Below are positions 53,782 to 64,000 of a DNA stretch of 64,000 nucleotides, in pieces. Origin of the DNA: Notospermus geniculatus (lineage: Eukaryota; Nemertea; Pilidiophora; Heteronemertea; Lineidae); the NCBI GenBank assembly GCA_002633025.1, contig NMRB01000791.1:110303-174302 (forward strand), read 5' to 3'. The notes under the pieces were generated by a model, which saw nothing but the letters and a program-made list of their open reading frames with translations, searched no databases and had not been told where the DNA came from. Positions within the stretch are counted from its first letter, which is position 1. Every line of letters starts with the position of its first letter. Position numbers and translations under genes: made by a program.

Positions 53782-54050
53782 GTGCAAACAAGACGAAGAT
53801 GAAGGGCATTGTTGCTATTTCTTTTCAAGCGGTCGTGTTTGATTGGGGTATACGGCGACCAGATATACCACACCAATACGTCCGTTCGTACCTTGCCTGT
53901 GCCGTCGTGTGCTGCCAGTTCAAATGTACAACATTTGACGCGTTAAAAGAAACGAAGGATTTTGCCTGTCAGCTGAGTAAAAAACGAGGGACGTGCATGG
54001 AGAAATCAGAAGCTTTTCAATACTCCGGGGCCGGGATGTACCAGAAGAGG
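53782..54050 (+). CDS. Possible secreted PAN/apple-like exon
   Basis: An open stretch between an acceptor-like TTTCATCAG and a donor-like GTAATT encodes about 90 residues. The spacing of cysteines (LACAVVCCQFKCTTF, then FACQL, then GTCME) and the phrase pattern CxxxCxxFKCxTFxxxxETxxFxCQL resemble PAN/apple domains of secreted or membrane lectin-like proteins. A Met at 53799 begins a mildly hydrophobic stretch (MKGIVAISFQAVVFDW). I see no partner exons nearby, so this may be an isolated, dead or single-exon fragment. Confidence 0.35.
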
Positions 54051-54292
54051 GTAATTACGACATCTTTCTTACTATTAATGAATTATTTTAAGAAAACAGG
54101 CCTCATGAAGAAAATAGGCCTCACTAAAACATGGCGTGCACTAGGGCGCGGACAAGAGCGCGGAATGCACTAACGTTGCCGTAAACGTTTACGTTTATCG
54201 TTTGATTTCTAAACTTCCGTAGTGACTCATGAAAAAATTTGGCCACTTCATAATGATCGTGGAAACTACCTACAATTCAACCATATCCGTGC

Positions 54293-54955
54293 TTTAAAGG
54301 AAAAGTTTCCGATTTCGGATTCGCATCGCTTCCGATTTCAGACTCCGTGTCTGAATTTGGAGACTGTCACGGCTTCCGAATTCGGACGCCAAAACTTGAA
54401 ATCAAAACCGGGATATGTTAGTCTACTTCTCTCTCATTTCACAACGGCGTTTGTATTTTTGTTGTGGCGTTTGTCAGTAATTCTCAGTTTGTCAGTGGAT
54501 GTCATGCATTAGCCATTTGCGTGTTATACCAAACCTTCCGATGTCCCCCTTTCGTGTACAGTGGTCACATCTGTGTATCATATGGGCGCCGGTCACCCCA
54601 TCCGCGTAGTGACCGCGCTCTCCGTTAACTTCTAGCGCTGAGGCCAACGCGCTAACCTGCACTAGGCCATAAAGGAAATCATCCATGGCCGGTGGGTTAA
54701 GCCGTGCCATATAGTAGCTGCAAGGGGTTCAATGCACTCTACCAGGAGGACACCTCTCTATTAAGGACACCGAAGTCAGTCCCAAATTCATCATTTCTAT
54801 TCATTTTGACCTCTGTAATCAGGACACCTCTCAATTAAGGACATCATTCGTCAGTCCCAGATGTGTCCTTATAAAGAGGTTCCACTGTAATTAATTTTTA
54901 GGCGTCCGAGTTCGGACATCCCTTGCTTCCGAGTCCGAAGTCGGAAAGGTTTCCA
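54293..54955. mobile_element. Foldback element with a pogo-like element inside
   Basis: Outer arms AAAGTTTCCGATTTCGGATT and CCGAAGTCGGAAAGGTTTCC. Within it, 54733-54890 has one end reading (complement) CAGTGGAACCTCTTTATAAG and repeats GGACACCTCTCAATTAAGGA, the end type of pogo/Tigger-like elements. Nesting is inferred. Confidence 0.65.
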
Positions 54956-55017
54956 GGCCCGGACTGATGATGGGCGACGACGGGTTTATTTAAGAACAGG
55001 CTGTTTTCTGTTCGTAA

Positions 55018-55379
55018 AGCTGCGTTTAGCTGACACGCGGTAAGCGGAATGCGGATCGCGGAAACGGAACGCGGTAAACATTCCGCGTGTTCCATTTATC
55101 TGCACGCGGTATCACTTCTGTTTTTGTAAGCATTGCGCAGGTTTGGTCCGTCCCTGTCCAATCACGGTGCTCCATAGCGCGCGGATTTTTATTCCGCGCG
55201 GAAAACTCGCTACACCAAGTGATCGGTCTTTCCGCGTTCCGCCTATCCGCGTTCCGCAAACCGCTTACCGCGTGCAGATAAATGGATGAAGGGAAATGGC
55301 TTGGGGTGAACAAATGTCTATTCCCTCTGCCGTTTCCGCGATCCGCATTCCGCTTACCGCGTGTCAGCTAAACGCAGCT
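55018..55379. mobile_element. Foldback MITE (TTTAGCTGACACGCGG ends)
   Basis: AGCTGCGTTTAGCTGACACG pairs with CGTGTCAGCTAAACGCAGCT; the interior contains many GCGGAA/TTCCGC words. Confidence 0.9.
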
Positions 55380-55380
55380 A

Positions 55381-55521
55381 CCTGCTTTCCATTGATTGGA
55401 ACGTTTCCGTGCGCGGAAACGCTCGAAAGTATTGTTGTTTTCCGCATCGTTGATCACGGCGCGGAAAATAACAATGTTTTGGAGCGTTTCCGCGCACGGA
55501 AACGTTCCAATGGAAAGCAGG
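55381..55521. mobile_element. Foldback MITE (CCTGCTTTCCATTG ends)
   Basis: CCTGCTTTCCATTGATTGGA pairs with TCCAATGGAAAGCAGG; inner arms GAACGTTTCCGTGCGCGGAA. It abuts the previous element with almost no gap. Confidence 0.9.
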
Positions 55522-55954
55522 CCGATGATGAGCTAAATATGCTGTGGTGCAAAATCGCACAATCTTGGTACCATGCACTTTCAAGAAAAGTCTGTATGAT
55601 TCGGTCGATGTAGGTAGTATTAATCTCAGAGTAGGAATATACACGTACATGTACAGTACGTTCCGTTTTTTACCATGTTGTGTAATCATAATCATGGCGC
55701 CTTCAGGGCGCCTTATACAGGACAGCCCCCCCCCCGATACATGTATTTGCCCCGAGGATCCCCCTCCCCCAGGACCGTTGTTCACCAGACTTGCCCACTG
55801 GATATTTGCCCCCTAGAAATTTTGCACCCGAAAAAATGGAAGGATTTCTCTCTAGACGTCGGCACCCTCGGCGTTTCAGAGGGAAACTCTCTGGTGTTTT
55901 CAAAACAACACGTAGAACGGCCCTGTCTCTCTCCGATACGGATTAACCAAGCGC

Positions 55955-56968
55955 ATGTCAATAATCCCCCCAGTTCTCGTGAATGAAACAGGACTTGGGA
56001 TAGATTTCCATCCAACAGAACCGTGGATTTTAGTGAGGTATACGGAACATCCTATTCCTTGGGAAGGGGTAATGGTGTACTGCCCTCACCGGAGTGGTAA
56101 GACATTCCAATACGGTCTCAGATACAAGTCACATTTTTATGATGGGGATGTGGATCATGTATCATATATGACGAACCGCTGGGCATCAATCTACCTCGTA
56201 CTTTTTATACTCCTGGTAAAAGGGAGGATGTGCAGTGTACAAAAAGTTGTGAAGCTGTATGATTTTTCAGTTGGGACTTTCGCTGGCCGCCTTTTGATGC
56301 CTGATAAGACGGTTTGCGAAGGATGCAAGATTGGAAGAGGTGGTCGTTTGATATTTTCCGTCAGAGTAACTGATTTGCACTTGTTAGCTATTTTATGCGA
56401 TCTAAAGAGGATACATAAGCTCGCCGTACCCCTATACACCATGCACAGGAAAAAACACAACAGGGATATCATCATTACACTTGTTCACAACAGAACTTTG
56501 CTTCATACACCACCCTCAGGCAGTTACTTCTACTCGTACAGTTATTTTCCGCTGAATGATGTCGCCATCACACATCTTACAGCCAAATCACTCAAGCTTA
56601 TCTTTTTTCGCAACATAAAGAGCAAAAATACAACAATGCTGACACAGGTCATGAAGATCCCTTCTAATTGCACTTTGCTGGCGACAATAAACAAATTCGA
56701 TGTGTTTCTAAAACAGTGTTACAACGTTGACCAAAAGAGGACGCTGCTTACGGGTTATGAGGTTGTCAATGATTGTTCCCCAAAAACACCTTTGATGTCA
56801 ATCTTTCAAGAGCCTCCAGCCAGACAGATCAATGTAGAATTTTATGGTTACAGAAGTGATGTAAAAAAATTGAGGCGTGTAACTATGGACGTAAAGAAAA
56901 ATATATTATACATTGAAAAAAATGAATCGTTTTACAATAAAGTAAGCGTATTCAGTAGAATACAATAG
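55955..56968 (+). CDS. Unknown protein, 337 residues, paralogue 1
   Basis: One ORF from ATG at 55955. I do not recognise the family. The protein is rich in short beta-strand-like stretches alternating with polar turns and basic loops, which could be a propeller or sandwich fold. No clear signal peptide; one hydrophobic stretch (IYLVLFILLV near residue 80). It aligns loosely with the ORF at 57855-58829: GVMVYCP versus AVIVYKP, and KLYDFSVGTFAGRLLMPDKT versus ELYDTVRGIVRGKVKVPQSE at a similar position. Same strand, 0.9 kb apart, both apparently intronless, so the two are likely tandem paralogues. Absence of stops over 1 kb supports coding, but exons outside this ORF cannot be ruled out. Confidence 0.55.
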   Translation: MSIIPPVLVNETGLGIDFHPTEPWILVRYTEHPIPWEGVMVYCPHRSGKTFQYGLRYKSHFYDGDVDHVSYMTNRWASIYLVLFILLVKGRMCSVQKVVKLYDFSVGTFAGRLLMPDKTVCEGCKIGRGGRLIFSVRVTDLHLLAILCDLKRIHKLAVPLYTMHRKKHNRDIIITLVHNRTLLHTPPSGSYFYSYSYFPLNDVAITHLTAKSLKLIFFRNIKSKNTTMLTQVMKIPSNCTLLATINKFDVFLKQCYNVDQKRTLLTGYEVVNDCSPKTPLMSIFQEPPARQINVEFYGYRSDVKKLRRVTMDVKKNILYIEKNESFYNKVSVFSRIQ

Positions 56969-57030
56969 AGAGATTGCGATAGTTCTAATACAATCATTGG
57001 TTTTTATCCATGACCACACGAGCTAAGAGT

Positions 57031-57375
57031 GAGGTTTCGCAAATCTGACGAAACACGAAGTACGAAATAGTACAAAATTAGACTTCATTTCCATGACATA
57101 ATGCATTTAATCAGGAGATGGTTCGTACCACAAATACAGCCTGCTGCAAGAGTGTCTCTAGCGTATGATGACGTTATAGTGATAGAGTACGGTGTATAAC
57201 AAACTTTTTTTGAAATTTATCTTTCATTTCCACTTCCTACATGTAGATACGAAGTGGAAATTTAAAAATTCATGATGCACCATAACTCTCTCGGTCTTAC
57301 ATGATATGCTAAAAGACGCTATGGTAGCAGGGACATTTGTGGTAGGCCTACAATCATCTCCAGAAATACATTAGG
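57031..57375. mobile_element. Foldback element, third member of the intron 3 family
   Basis: GAGGTTTCGCAAATCTGACG at the left and palindromic middle (TTTCCACTTC/GAAGTGGAAA) match 28945-29363 and 36797-37176. The right end is degraded. Confidence 0.75.
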
Positions 57376-57470
57376 TCCTGGAGTTAAGGTCGACATTGCG
57401 TCTTGAAGCAACTCGACGGATCCGTCGCAGATCGAAAAACCACCACGCGCAGGTCGACATTTCAGCATCC

Positions 57471-57570
57471 TCCCACAGCAGGGGTTTTTACCTCGCTCCT
57501 CTTCATCCGCTCACATCTGCGGTGACGAAGGGAGCGAGCAGTAAGAACGCCTGATATTCTCAGGATGACA
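57471..57570. mobile_element. Hairpin MITE (CATCCTCCCACAGCAGGGG)
   Basis: Uninterrupted relative of 26118-26276 with the same CTCGCTCCTCTTCA arm. The right arm is diverged. Confidence 0.65.
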
Positions 57571-57854
57571 TTTCAGCGATTGAGAGGAACTCGGAGCAAC
57601 TGGCAGTTTCGAACAACACGCTCATGTCGACAGCGCGTCTTCCATGCCCGCGGGGTCCATTCCACACTGCCGCCATTTTCTTTTTTCGGTATACGTCACG
57701 TGATTTTCAATGAAATATCCCCGTTCAAGCAACTGATCAGTCGCAAGCAGGCGCAGGTAGACGGATCTGAATGCATTTCAGAATTCCAATCACTCGGTAC
57801 CGCCAGGGTGTCTTCATTTTTTTGACAAATTGACAGGATAAGACGATTCATTTC

Positions 57855-58829
57855 ATGAGGGGTAAGCCTGGAAGCTTTCGACCACCTATAGTACTTCAAA
57901 AATACGACCTGGGTTTTTTTCATTGGATAAGTGGAGCTGTAATTGTATACAAGCCACCGTTTCAAAACTCACCTCTCACTACCACACAAGTTTACCGGCA
58001 GGAGAAGGACACTGATTTCAAACTGGTACACAATAAACGCTTCTACAAGCCTCGTAGATTTACCGGTTACATGCACGAGGTGTTCTACATGCAAGCATTC
58101 CTATTTCTCACTGGGAAAACACCAAGGAACTACAGACAATACGAGCTGTATGATACCGTGCGAGGAATCGTCCGTGGGAAGGTCAAAGTACCCCAAAGCG
58201 AACCATGTTACAAACCACAAATTAATTACCATATCATTGAAGGTCGTGAGGGCGAAATTCTCATCCACTGTGATGGTTATTACACCATCTATGACGTCGA
58301 AAAGTCTAGTGAATCACAAGGTTTCGATCTCGTCCTTAAAAACGGGTCTCGCGTTTCTTTAGAAAGGCACCCTGACTGCATCGCTGGTGGGATACTCTCT
58401 TTTCATATATACAAGGTCTTTAATGAGATACACATAGACTTTTATTCTCATCTGAAGGAGTATGGTTATGAAAAATTAACATATGAAATAAGACTAGCTG
58501 AACTGCTAAAAGATTGTTCTAATTTTCGCGTTATACTACACATATCTGGATGGATCTTTCTGTTTGGTGCACCTGTTCCCTGCGCAGTCGCGATGTTAAA
58601 GGTTCCTGACCCCAAGGACGGACTGATAAAGGAAGGTAGAGGTAAAATAGACTACGTTGAAGTTGGTGTCCCATTTTTACCGCATGCTAACTACAAAAAC
58701 GCGGGATTTCACGGATTCAGTCCCCTCGACGGGTCTTTCATATACAGTAGATTGACTCGCGTTAAATCACGCGAGAAAAAGCAAGTCATGGCGAGAGTTG
58801 AGACGTACATGTACGAACGACGCCATTGA
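57855..58829 (+). CDS. Unknown protein, 324 residues, paralogue 2
   Basis: One ORF from ATG at 57855, apparently intronless. It is related in layout and in one conserved block (ELYDTVRG then VPQSEPC) to the 337-residue ORF upstream. Basic C terminus (RVKSREKKQ). No domain recognised; alternating hydrophobic and polar residues suggest beta structure. A polyadenylation-like ATTAAA at about 59022 follows. Its last 80 bp and 3' flank are repeated at 59367-59698. The start could be further upstream if an intron exists, because a donor-like GGGTAAG lies at the first codons. Confidence 0.55.
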   Translation: MRGKPGSFRPPIVLQKYDLGFFHWISGAVIVYKPPFQNSPLTTTQVYRQEKDTDFKLVHNKRFYKPRRFTGYMHEVFYMQAFLFLTGKTPRNYRQYELYDTVRGIVRGKVKVPQSEPCYKPQINYHIIEGREGEILIHCDGYYTIYDVEKSSESQGFDLVLKNGSRVSLERHPDCIAGGILSFHIYKVFNEIHIDFYSHLKEYGYEKLTYEIRLAELLKDCSNFRVILHISGWIFLFGAPVPCAVAMLKVPDPKDGLIKEGRGKIDYVEVGVPFLPHANYKNAGFHGFSPLDGSFIYSRLTRVKSREKKQVMARVETYMYERRH

Positions 58830-59366
58830 CGTGCAGTACGATGCATCGAAGAACAGGAATTTTTTTTTGTCGAGTTTGTTTAACTACGCGTACGACAGGG
58901 ACGAAAAAGTTGTCCCGGGAGTTGTCCTTTGAAAGAATTTTGATGTTTGGCGTGTTCTGAGTGCATGCTTTCATCGTATTTAACGGGGCTGTTACCAATG
59001 TGATGTTGTTTGATATTCTCTATTAAAGTTTTCGTCTTTTAACTATGAGGTGTGGCCTATAAACCACATCTTGGCTACCAAGGGTTGTGACATCGCTCCG
59101 CCCTCCGACTACGCTCGCACCAGTGCATACGTAGGGAAGAGATTGACCCAGAAAATGATACTCCACGCTTCATAACGTTGTTTTCAAAAGCAGCGACGAG
59201 ATAAACATAGAATTTCAGAATGCCCGGCAACCTCCAAGTCTGGCGTGCCCCCTTCCGCTATAAAAGCGAGCTACGCCCCTGATTAACTTTTATCATTGCT
59301 TTCTCCACGGAAATAACTTAATTCCGCGGAGTAAACTTATCTCCGCGTGGAGTAAACCTATCTCCG

Positions 59367-60030
59367 CGTAGATTGACTCGCGTTAAATCACGCGAGAAAA
59401 AGCAAGTCATGGCGAGAGTTGAGACGTACATGTACGAACGACGCCATTGACGTGCAGTACGAACGACGCCATTGACGTGCAGTACGAACGACGCCATTGA
59501 CGTGCAGTACGATGCATCGAAGAACAGGAATTTTTTTTGTCGAGTTTGTTTAACTACGCCTACGACAGGGACGAAAAAGTTGTCCCGGGAGTTGTCCTTT
59601 GAAAGAATTTTGATGTTTGGCGTGTTCTGAGTGCATGCTTTCATCGAATTTAACGGGGCTGTTACCAATGTGATGTTGTTTGATATTCTCTATTAAAGGA
59701 GCACGGTGTTTGATCTCTATGCGTTACATGTATTTGACTACCGACGTAGAGGGAGCCACCTAGCGGCAGCAACACAAACTACAAAAATCCATTACAAAAT
59801 GTACGCAGTAAATCGGGTCATTCGCCGAAACGTACTTAGTCCTTGGGTTGGAGAGTGGCGCGGTGGCGCCGGCTGGCGAGAAAAAGTGAATACCGTCCTC
59901 CTTTAAAGTTTTCGTCTTTTAACTTTGAGGTGTGGCCTATAAACCAGTGCAGGGAAGTGATTGACCCAGAATATGATACTCCACGCTTCGTAACGTTGTT
60001 TTCAAAAGCAGCGACGAGATAAATATAGAA
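59367..60030 (+). repeat. Partial duplication of paralogue 2 3' end, split by a MITE
   Basis: Repeats 58748-59250 in the same orientation: the last codons (GTAGATTGACTCGCG), stop, 3' flank and AATGATACTCCACGCTTC-type sequence. Near 59425-59510 a 27-bp unit (GACGTGCAGTACGAACGACG then CCATT) occurs three times. The copy is interrupted by the TTAA MITE at 59693-59906. Confidence 0.88.
59693..59906 (+). mobile_element. TTAA MITE, copy 5, with empty-site proof
   Basis: The duplicated flank shows the site before and after insertion: CTATTAAAGTTTTCG near 59022 versus CTATTAAAGGAGCACGG and CCTCCTTTAAAGTTTTCG here. TTAA is therefore the duplicated target, as in piggyBac-type transposition. Confidence 0.93.
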
Positions 60031-60321
60031 CTTCAGAATGCTCGGCAACCTAGGCGCGTTCCCATCGCTTTGGAAGAGGCCAACCGACCTTGCTCCGCAT
60101 GACGTCACACTACAGGGATATAAGTTTACTACATCAACAGGGGCGTAGCTAGCGGGGGGCAGGGGGCTAAAAAGTGACAAAACAAATTTTTGCTCTAAAA
60201 TATCATTTCCCCTCTTCGAGCCAAGTTATTGTAGTGTCAGATGTGCGGAAAAGCATCTGAGAAGGTGCATATTTTCAATTTTTTTTATGGTGGACGCCCC
60301 CAGACCCCCCCCCCCTCCAGC

Positions 60322-61114
60322 NNNNNNNNNNNNNNNNNNNNNNNNNNNNNNNNNNNNNNNNNNNNNNNNNNNNNNNNNNNNNNNNNNNNNNNNNNNNNNN
60401 NNNNNNNNNNNNNNNNNNNNNNNNNNNNNNNNNNNNNNNNNNNNNNNNNNNNNNNNNNNNNNNNNNNNNNNNNNNNNNNNNNNNNNNNNNNNNNNNNNNN
60501 NNNNNNNNNNNNNNNNNNNNNNNNNNNNNNNNNNNNNNNNNNNNNNNNNNNNNNNNNNNNNNNNNNNNNNNNNNNNNNNNNNNNNNNNNNNNNNNNNNNN
60601 NNNNNNNNNNNNNNNNNNNNNNNNNNNNNNNNNNNNNNNNNNNNNNNNNNNNNNNNNNNNNNNNNNNNNNNNNNNNNNNNNNNNNNNNNNNNNNNNNNNN
60701 NNNNNNNNNNNNNNNNNNNNNNNNNNNNNNNNNNNNNNNNNNNNNNNNNNNNNNNNNNNNNNNNNNNNNNNNNNNNNNNNNNNNNNNNNNNNNNNNNNNN
60801 NNNNNNNNNNNNNNNNNNNNNNNNNNNNNNNNNNNNNNNNNNNNNNNNNNNNNNNNNNNNNNNNNNNNNNNNNNNNNNNNNNNNNNNNNNNNNNNNNNNN
60901 NNNNNNNNNNNNNNNNNNNNNNNNNNNNNNNNNNNNNNNNNNNNNNNNNNNNNNNNNNNNNNNNNNNNNNNNNNNNNNNNNNNNNNNNNNNNNNNNNNNN
61001 NNNNNNNNNNNNNNNNNNNNNNNNNNNNNNNNNNNNNNNNNNNNNNNNNNNNNNNNNNNNNNNNNNNNNNNNNNNNNNNNNNNNNNNNNNNNNNNNNNNN
61101 NNNNNNNNNNNNNN
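60322..61114. other. Assembly gap (N run)
   Basis: 793 unknown bases. ORFs reported across it are meaningless. Confidence 1.
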
Positions 61115-61698
61115 CTGGGGCCCGTTTCAGAAACTGGCTTTAAGTTAATGGTACCTTTAACCAAATGGAAAATGCATTGAGGTCAATGATGCCATTTGCC
61201 TAATGTCACTTTATGAAATAAATAGCCCCCTGAGCCACACTGGGGATACTTTGTAAAAGACCTCGGCGACTAGGTGAAGTTCGCGGCAAGGTGGGAGAGA
61301 ATGGCCTCGCTACAAATTATCGACGGTGTTAAAAAAAAGTTCCCGCCGTGGTTTCTGCTATTTCAGCTAATATTGTTTTCCATAGAAACGGCCACCGAGA
61401 TCAAACAAATCGCATCATCAGTGTATAATGGTAATTTTTGTTGAATTTTTGTGCTTTATTTCATGTTTTAGTTGCCGATCGTTGTGTTCTGAGAGGTTTT
61501 TGTTCAGGTGAAACATTGTTTCTCCTTAGTGCTCAGTTCGAGATGACAGTTGAGTTGTGCACACAATGTACTACATGATGTACACAGCATTATATACATG
61601 TACAGTTCTCCAAGTAAGTAAATGGACGCCGTCTTCGTAAAATATCTCGATATAAAAGGTAGCCAAGTTGAACAATGGTTTTCAGTGTGGTGTGGTAG

Positions 61699-61875
61699 CA
61701 GGGACGGATCCAGGATTTCGGGAAAGAGGGGGCGCACTGTGCTAGATACATTGAAATCTGCGGTCAATTTCAATGATTTGCTCCAAATTTCATAATTTCA
61801 CGGTCAATTTTAAAGATTTGTCGGCCGAAAGGGGGGGGCGTGCGCCGGGTGCGCCCCCCCTTGGATCCGCGCCTG
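61699..61875. mobile_element. GC-rich inverted-repeat MITE
   Basis: CAGGGACGGATCCAGGATTT and complement-like CCTTGGATCCGCGCCTG at the ends with GGGGGCGC/GCGCCCCC next to them. It lies between the gap and the large foldback element; 61115-61698 holds nothing I can assign. Confidence 0.8.
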
Positions 61876-61978
61876 GGTAGGCCCTACCGGAGGCCTACAT
61901 AAGCCTTATGATGTATGAGATAGGCCCATGCAATATGTGACGATAGGGTCACACATTGTTTGTAGGCCTATGGGCCTA

Positions 61979-63943
61979 TCTCAGTTCGGCAAACTGCGGA
62001 ATTCTGCAACGTTGTGGAATTCTGCATCTTATACCAGACATGATGTGGAATTCTGCAACTTTCAGTTGCTGAATTCCACAACCCTGGTCATTGGGGCTGC
62101 GATTCTTAGACAGGAGGGCTCTACTCATCACCATAGGTTCTCTGGAACTGCAAACTAAATTTCTGGTCAAGGAAAAAAAAATCCTGTTGTGCAATCCGAA
62201 GATATACTGAAAGGGGCTGGAAGCATAAGAGACCAACTTACGGATCGTGCACTTTGAGCAAACTGTAAGAGATATTTCTTTGAAACTTGGCACACATATA
62301 CCTTGGACCAAAACAGAATCAATGATGACAAACTTTGAGGCGCAACTGTTACGTAACACCTAGCAACCACCATAGCAACCTATTGTTTTCTGGTTTTAAG
62401 GCATTTCCCCTCTGAGAAAGAGGTACATGTAAAATACCATTTAACATGATTGTCTGTTGCAGCATACCGGTAGATAAGATGAATCCAAATGCATCATTAT
62501 TACATAATCTGATTGCATAATTCCTGTTGTCACCACCAGCAACCTATTGTTTTCTGGTTTTAGGGGGTTCCCCTCTGAGAAAGGGGTAAAACATCATATT
62601 TAACATGATTGTCTGTTTCTGGATGATACATCCTGCAGTGAATGATCTGTCATGTCCGTCCCCAGACAACTTGAACAATTCATTCCCTGGGAAAAGCCAT
62701 CCCAAAACATGCCTGTCTCTTGTGCTGAGAAAAGTTGAAAATGATGAACCTCAGGGATGAAGTATCCTCTGGGATGAAATGGCTTGCATGGGGACAAAAA
62801 GAAAAGGACAAATCATGCATTGGAAATGCTGTACTACCACTGCAATGCAAGTAATTCTGGTTGATGATAGGTAGGCTGCTTTAGTAAATCTCACCGAACC
62901 ATTGATATGCTTGGCGTTTAAGTGCCTTGCCTTGTTAGTTTATATGTGAAACGAGAGATTCTGTATCTTTGTTCTAAAGGAAATCAGTAACAGAATGAAA
63001 AAGCAGAATATAATCTTTCAAAAGGGGGTACTATAATGACAACGGATAATTATGCAACAATGATGCAGTGGGATTTATCTTATCAATGGGATTTATCTTA
63101 TCTATGCTGCAAAAGACAACCATGTTGAATGATGTTTGACCCCTCATTGGGAGGGGATCCTGTTAAAACCTCAAAACACTAGGATGCTATGGTGACAACA
63201 GATAATTATGTAATCAGATTATGTAATAATGATGCAGTGTGATTCATCTTTATCTATGCTGCAACAGACAATCATGTTAAATGGTATTTTACCTCTTTCT
63301 AAGAGGGGAAATGCAATACATGTAGGTCGCTGTGGTGACACAGTAAACACAATTATGCAATCATATTATGTAATAATGATGCAGTGGGATTTTAATCAAA
63401 GCTATGCTGCAACAGACAACCATGCTGAATGATGTTTGACCCCTTTTGGGGCAAGAAAACCCTTTAAAACCAGAAAAAAATAGGTTGCTATGGTGGTTGC
63501 TAGGTGTTACATAACAGCTGCATCTCAAAGTTTGTCATCATTGATTCTGTTTTGGTCCAAGGTATATATGTGCCAAGTTTCAAAGAAATATCTCTTACGG
63601 TTTGCTCAAAGTGCACGATCCGTAAGTTGGTCTCTTATGCTTCCAGCCCCTTTCTACTAAAAATACTCAAATGTACACACCAAATGTACTACAGTTTGCT
63701 GTGTAAACAAGTAATCAGCTATAAAATTTTACTGAACAAGTTCTGTGCAATGAAATTTTCGTTGCTTGTTTTGGGGTCCACAGGGACCATTCAGACCAAA
63801 AGTTATCACAGTTCTTTTTGAAATTCAGGTTGTGTGAATCTCTATGCATTTTCCATTACGAAAGAACACCCAGGTTGCAGAATTCTACATCTCGATGTGG
63901 AATTCCACAACGTTGCAGAATTCTGCAATTTCCCGAACTGATC
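61979..63943. mobile_element. 2-kb foldback element with internal direct repeats
   Basis: Arms of about 400 bp: left begins TCTCAGTTCGGCAAACTGCG with repeated GTGGAATTCTGCAA words, right ends TTCTGCAATTTCCCGAACTGA. Inner arm sequence such as CTTGGACCAAAACAGAATCA (62300) returns inverted at 63545. Between the arms, units of about 120-150 bp containing GATTGTCTGTTGCAGCAT or its complement and CTATGGTGACAACAGATAAT occur about five times. No transposase ORF is visible. Confidence 0.85.
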
Positions 63944-64000
63944 TGATGGATTTGCTGGGCATCCACCTAATTTTAACCCTTTCAATCGGTGTGAAACGTT

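Noticed and set aside
60226-61180. Three ORFs of about 300 codons
   Set aside because: They run through the N gap and contain almost no real sequence.
1-64000. CRISPR array, prokaryotic operons or phage genes
   Set aside because: Spliced animal genes, introns and MITEs show this is a eukaryotic nuclear genome. The direct repeats present are minisatellites without unique spacers.

Overview
This is animal genomic DNA. Genes have short, conserved exons with GT/AG borders and small introns, and they read as metazoan proteins: RAB3GAP1, nicotinic-type Cys-loop receptor subunits, a Toll-like receptor and an ankyrin/six-helix channel. The ATGTACATGTA-like and TAGGCCTA-like words, the dense short inverted-repeat transposons and the near-identical duplicated blocks that differ by transposon insertions suggest a marine invertebrate deuterostome with high polymorphism. 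Amphioxus is my best guess and an echinoderm the alternative; I cannot prove the species.

Layout. (1) 1-25.4 kb: the 5' part of RAB3GAP1 on the minus strand. Exons 1-11 run from 25431 down to 11301. Exons 3-7 are then repeated at 10214-7525, because a block (12909-24420) is duplicated in tandem as 1-10334. Inside the large intron 7 of each copy, on the opposite strand, lies an intronless gene for a 906/907-residue TRPV-like channel (3268-5988 and 17560-20283). The blocks differ by clean transposon insertions that show empty and filled sites. (2) 25.5-40 kb: a second tandem duplication carrying two minus-strand copies of a six-exon orphan nicotinic-type subunit gene (26307-32202 and 34419-39404). 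(3) 41.9-44.6 kb: a two-exon Toll-like receptor, minus strand. (4) 45.9-51.2 kb: a third, older receptor-subunit copy on the plus strand. (5) 51-55.6 kb: mostly foldback elements plus one possible PAN-like exon. (6) 55.9-58.8 kb: two paralogous ORFs of unknown function, followed by a partial 3' duplication. (7) 60322-61114 is an assembly gap, and 61979-63943 is a 2-kb foldback element.

How the genes relate. The three receptor-subunit genes share exon phases and a conserved promoter module of about 130 bp with GATA-type and CCAAT-type words. Their membrane exons are far more alike than their ligand-binding exons. The aromatic ligand-binding residues of true acetylcholine receptors are missing. 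Copies 2 and 3 carry two extra bases that put the fourth membrane helix out of frame; copy 1 is intact at 469 residues. RAB3GAP1 is the most secure assignment and is the host of the nested channel gene.

Most non-coding sequence is mobile-element debris: TTAA-flanked, TTA-flanked and many other inverted-repeat families, one tRNA-derived SINE, and a short family with 11-15 bp target duplications and a GACCCC/GGGGTC hairpin that recalls a decayed hammerhead core.
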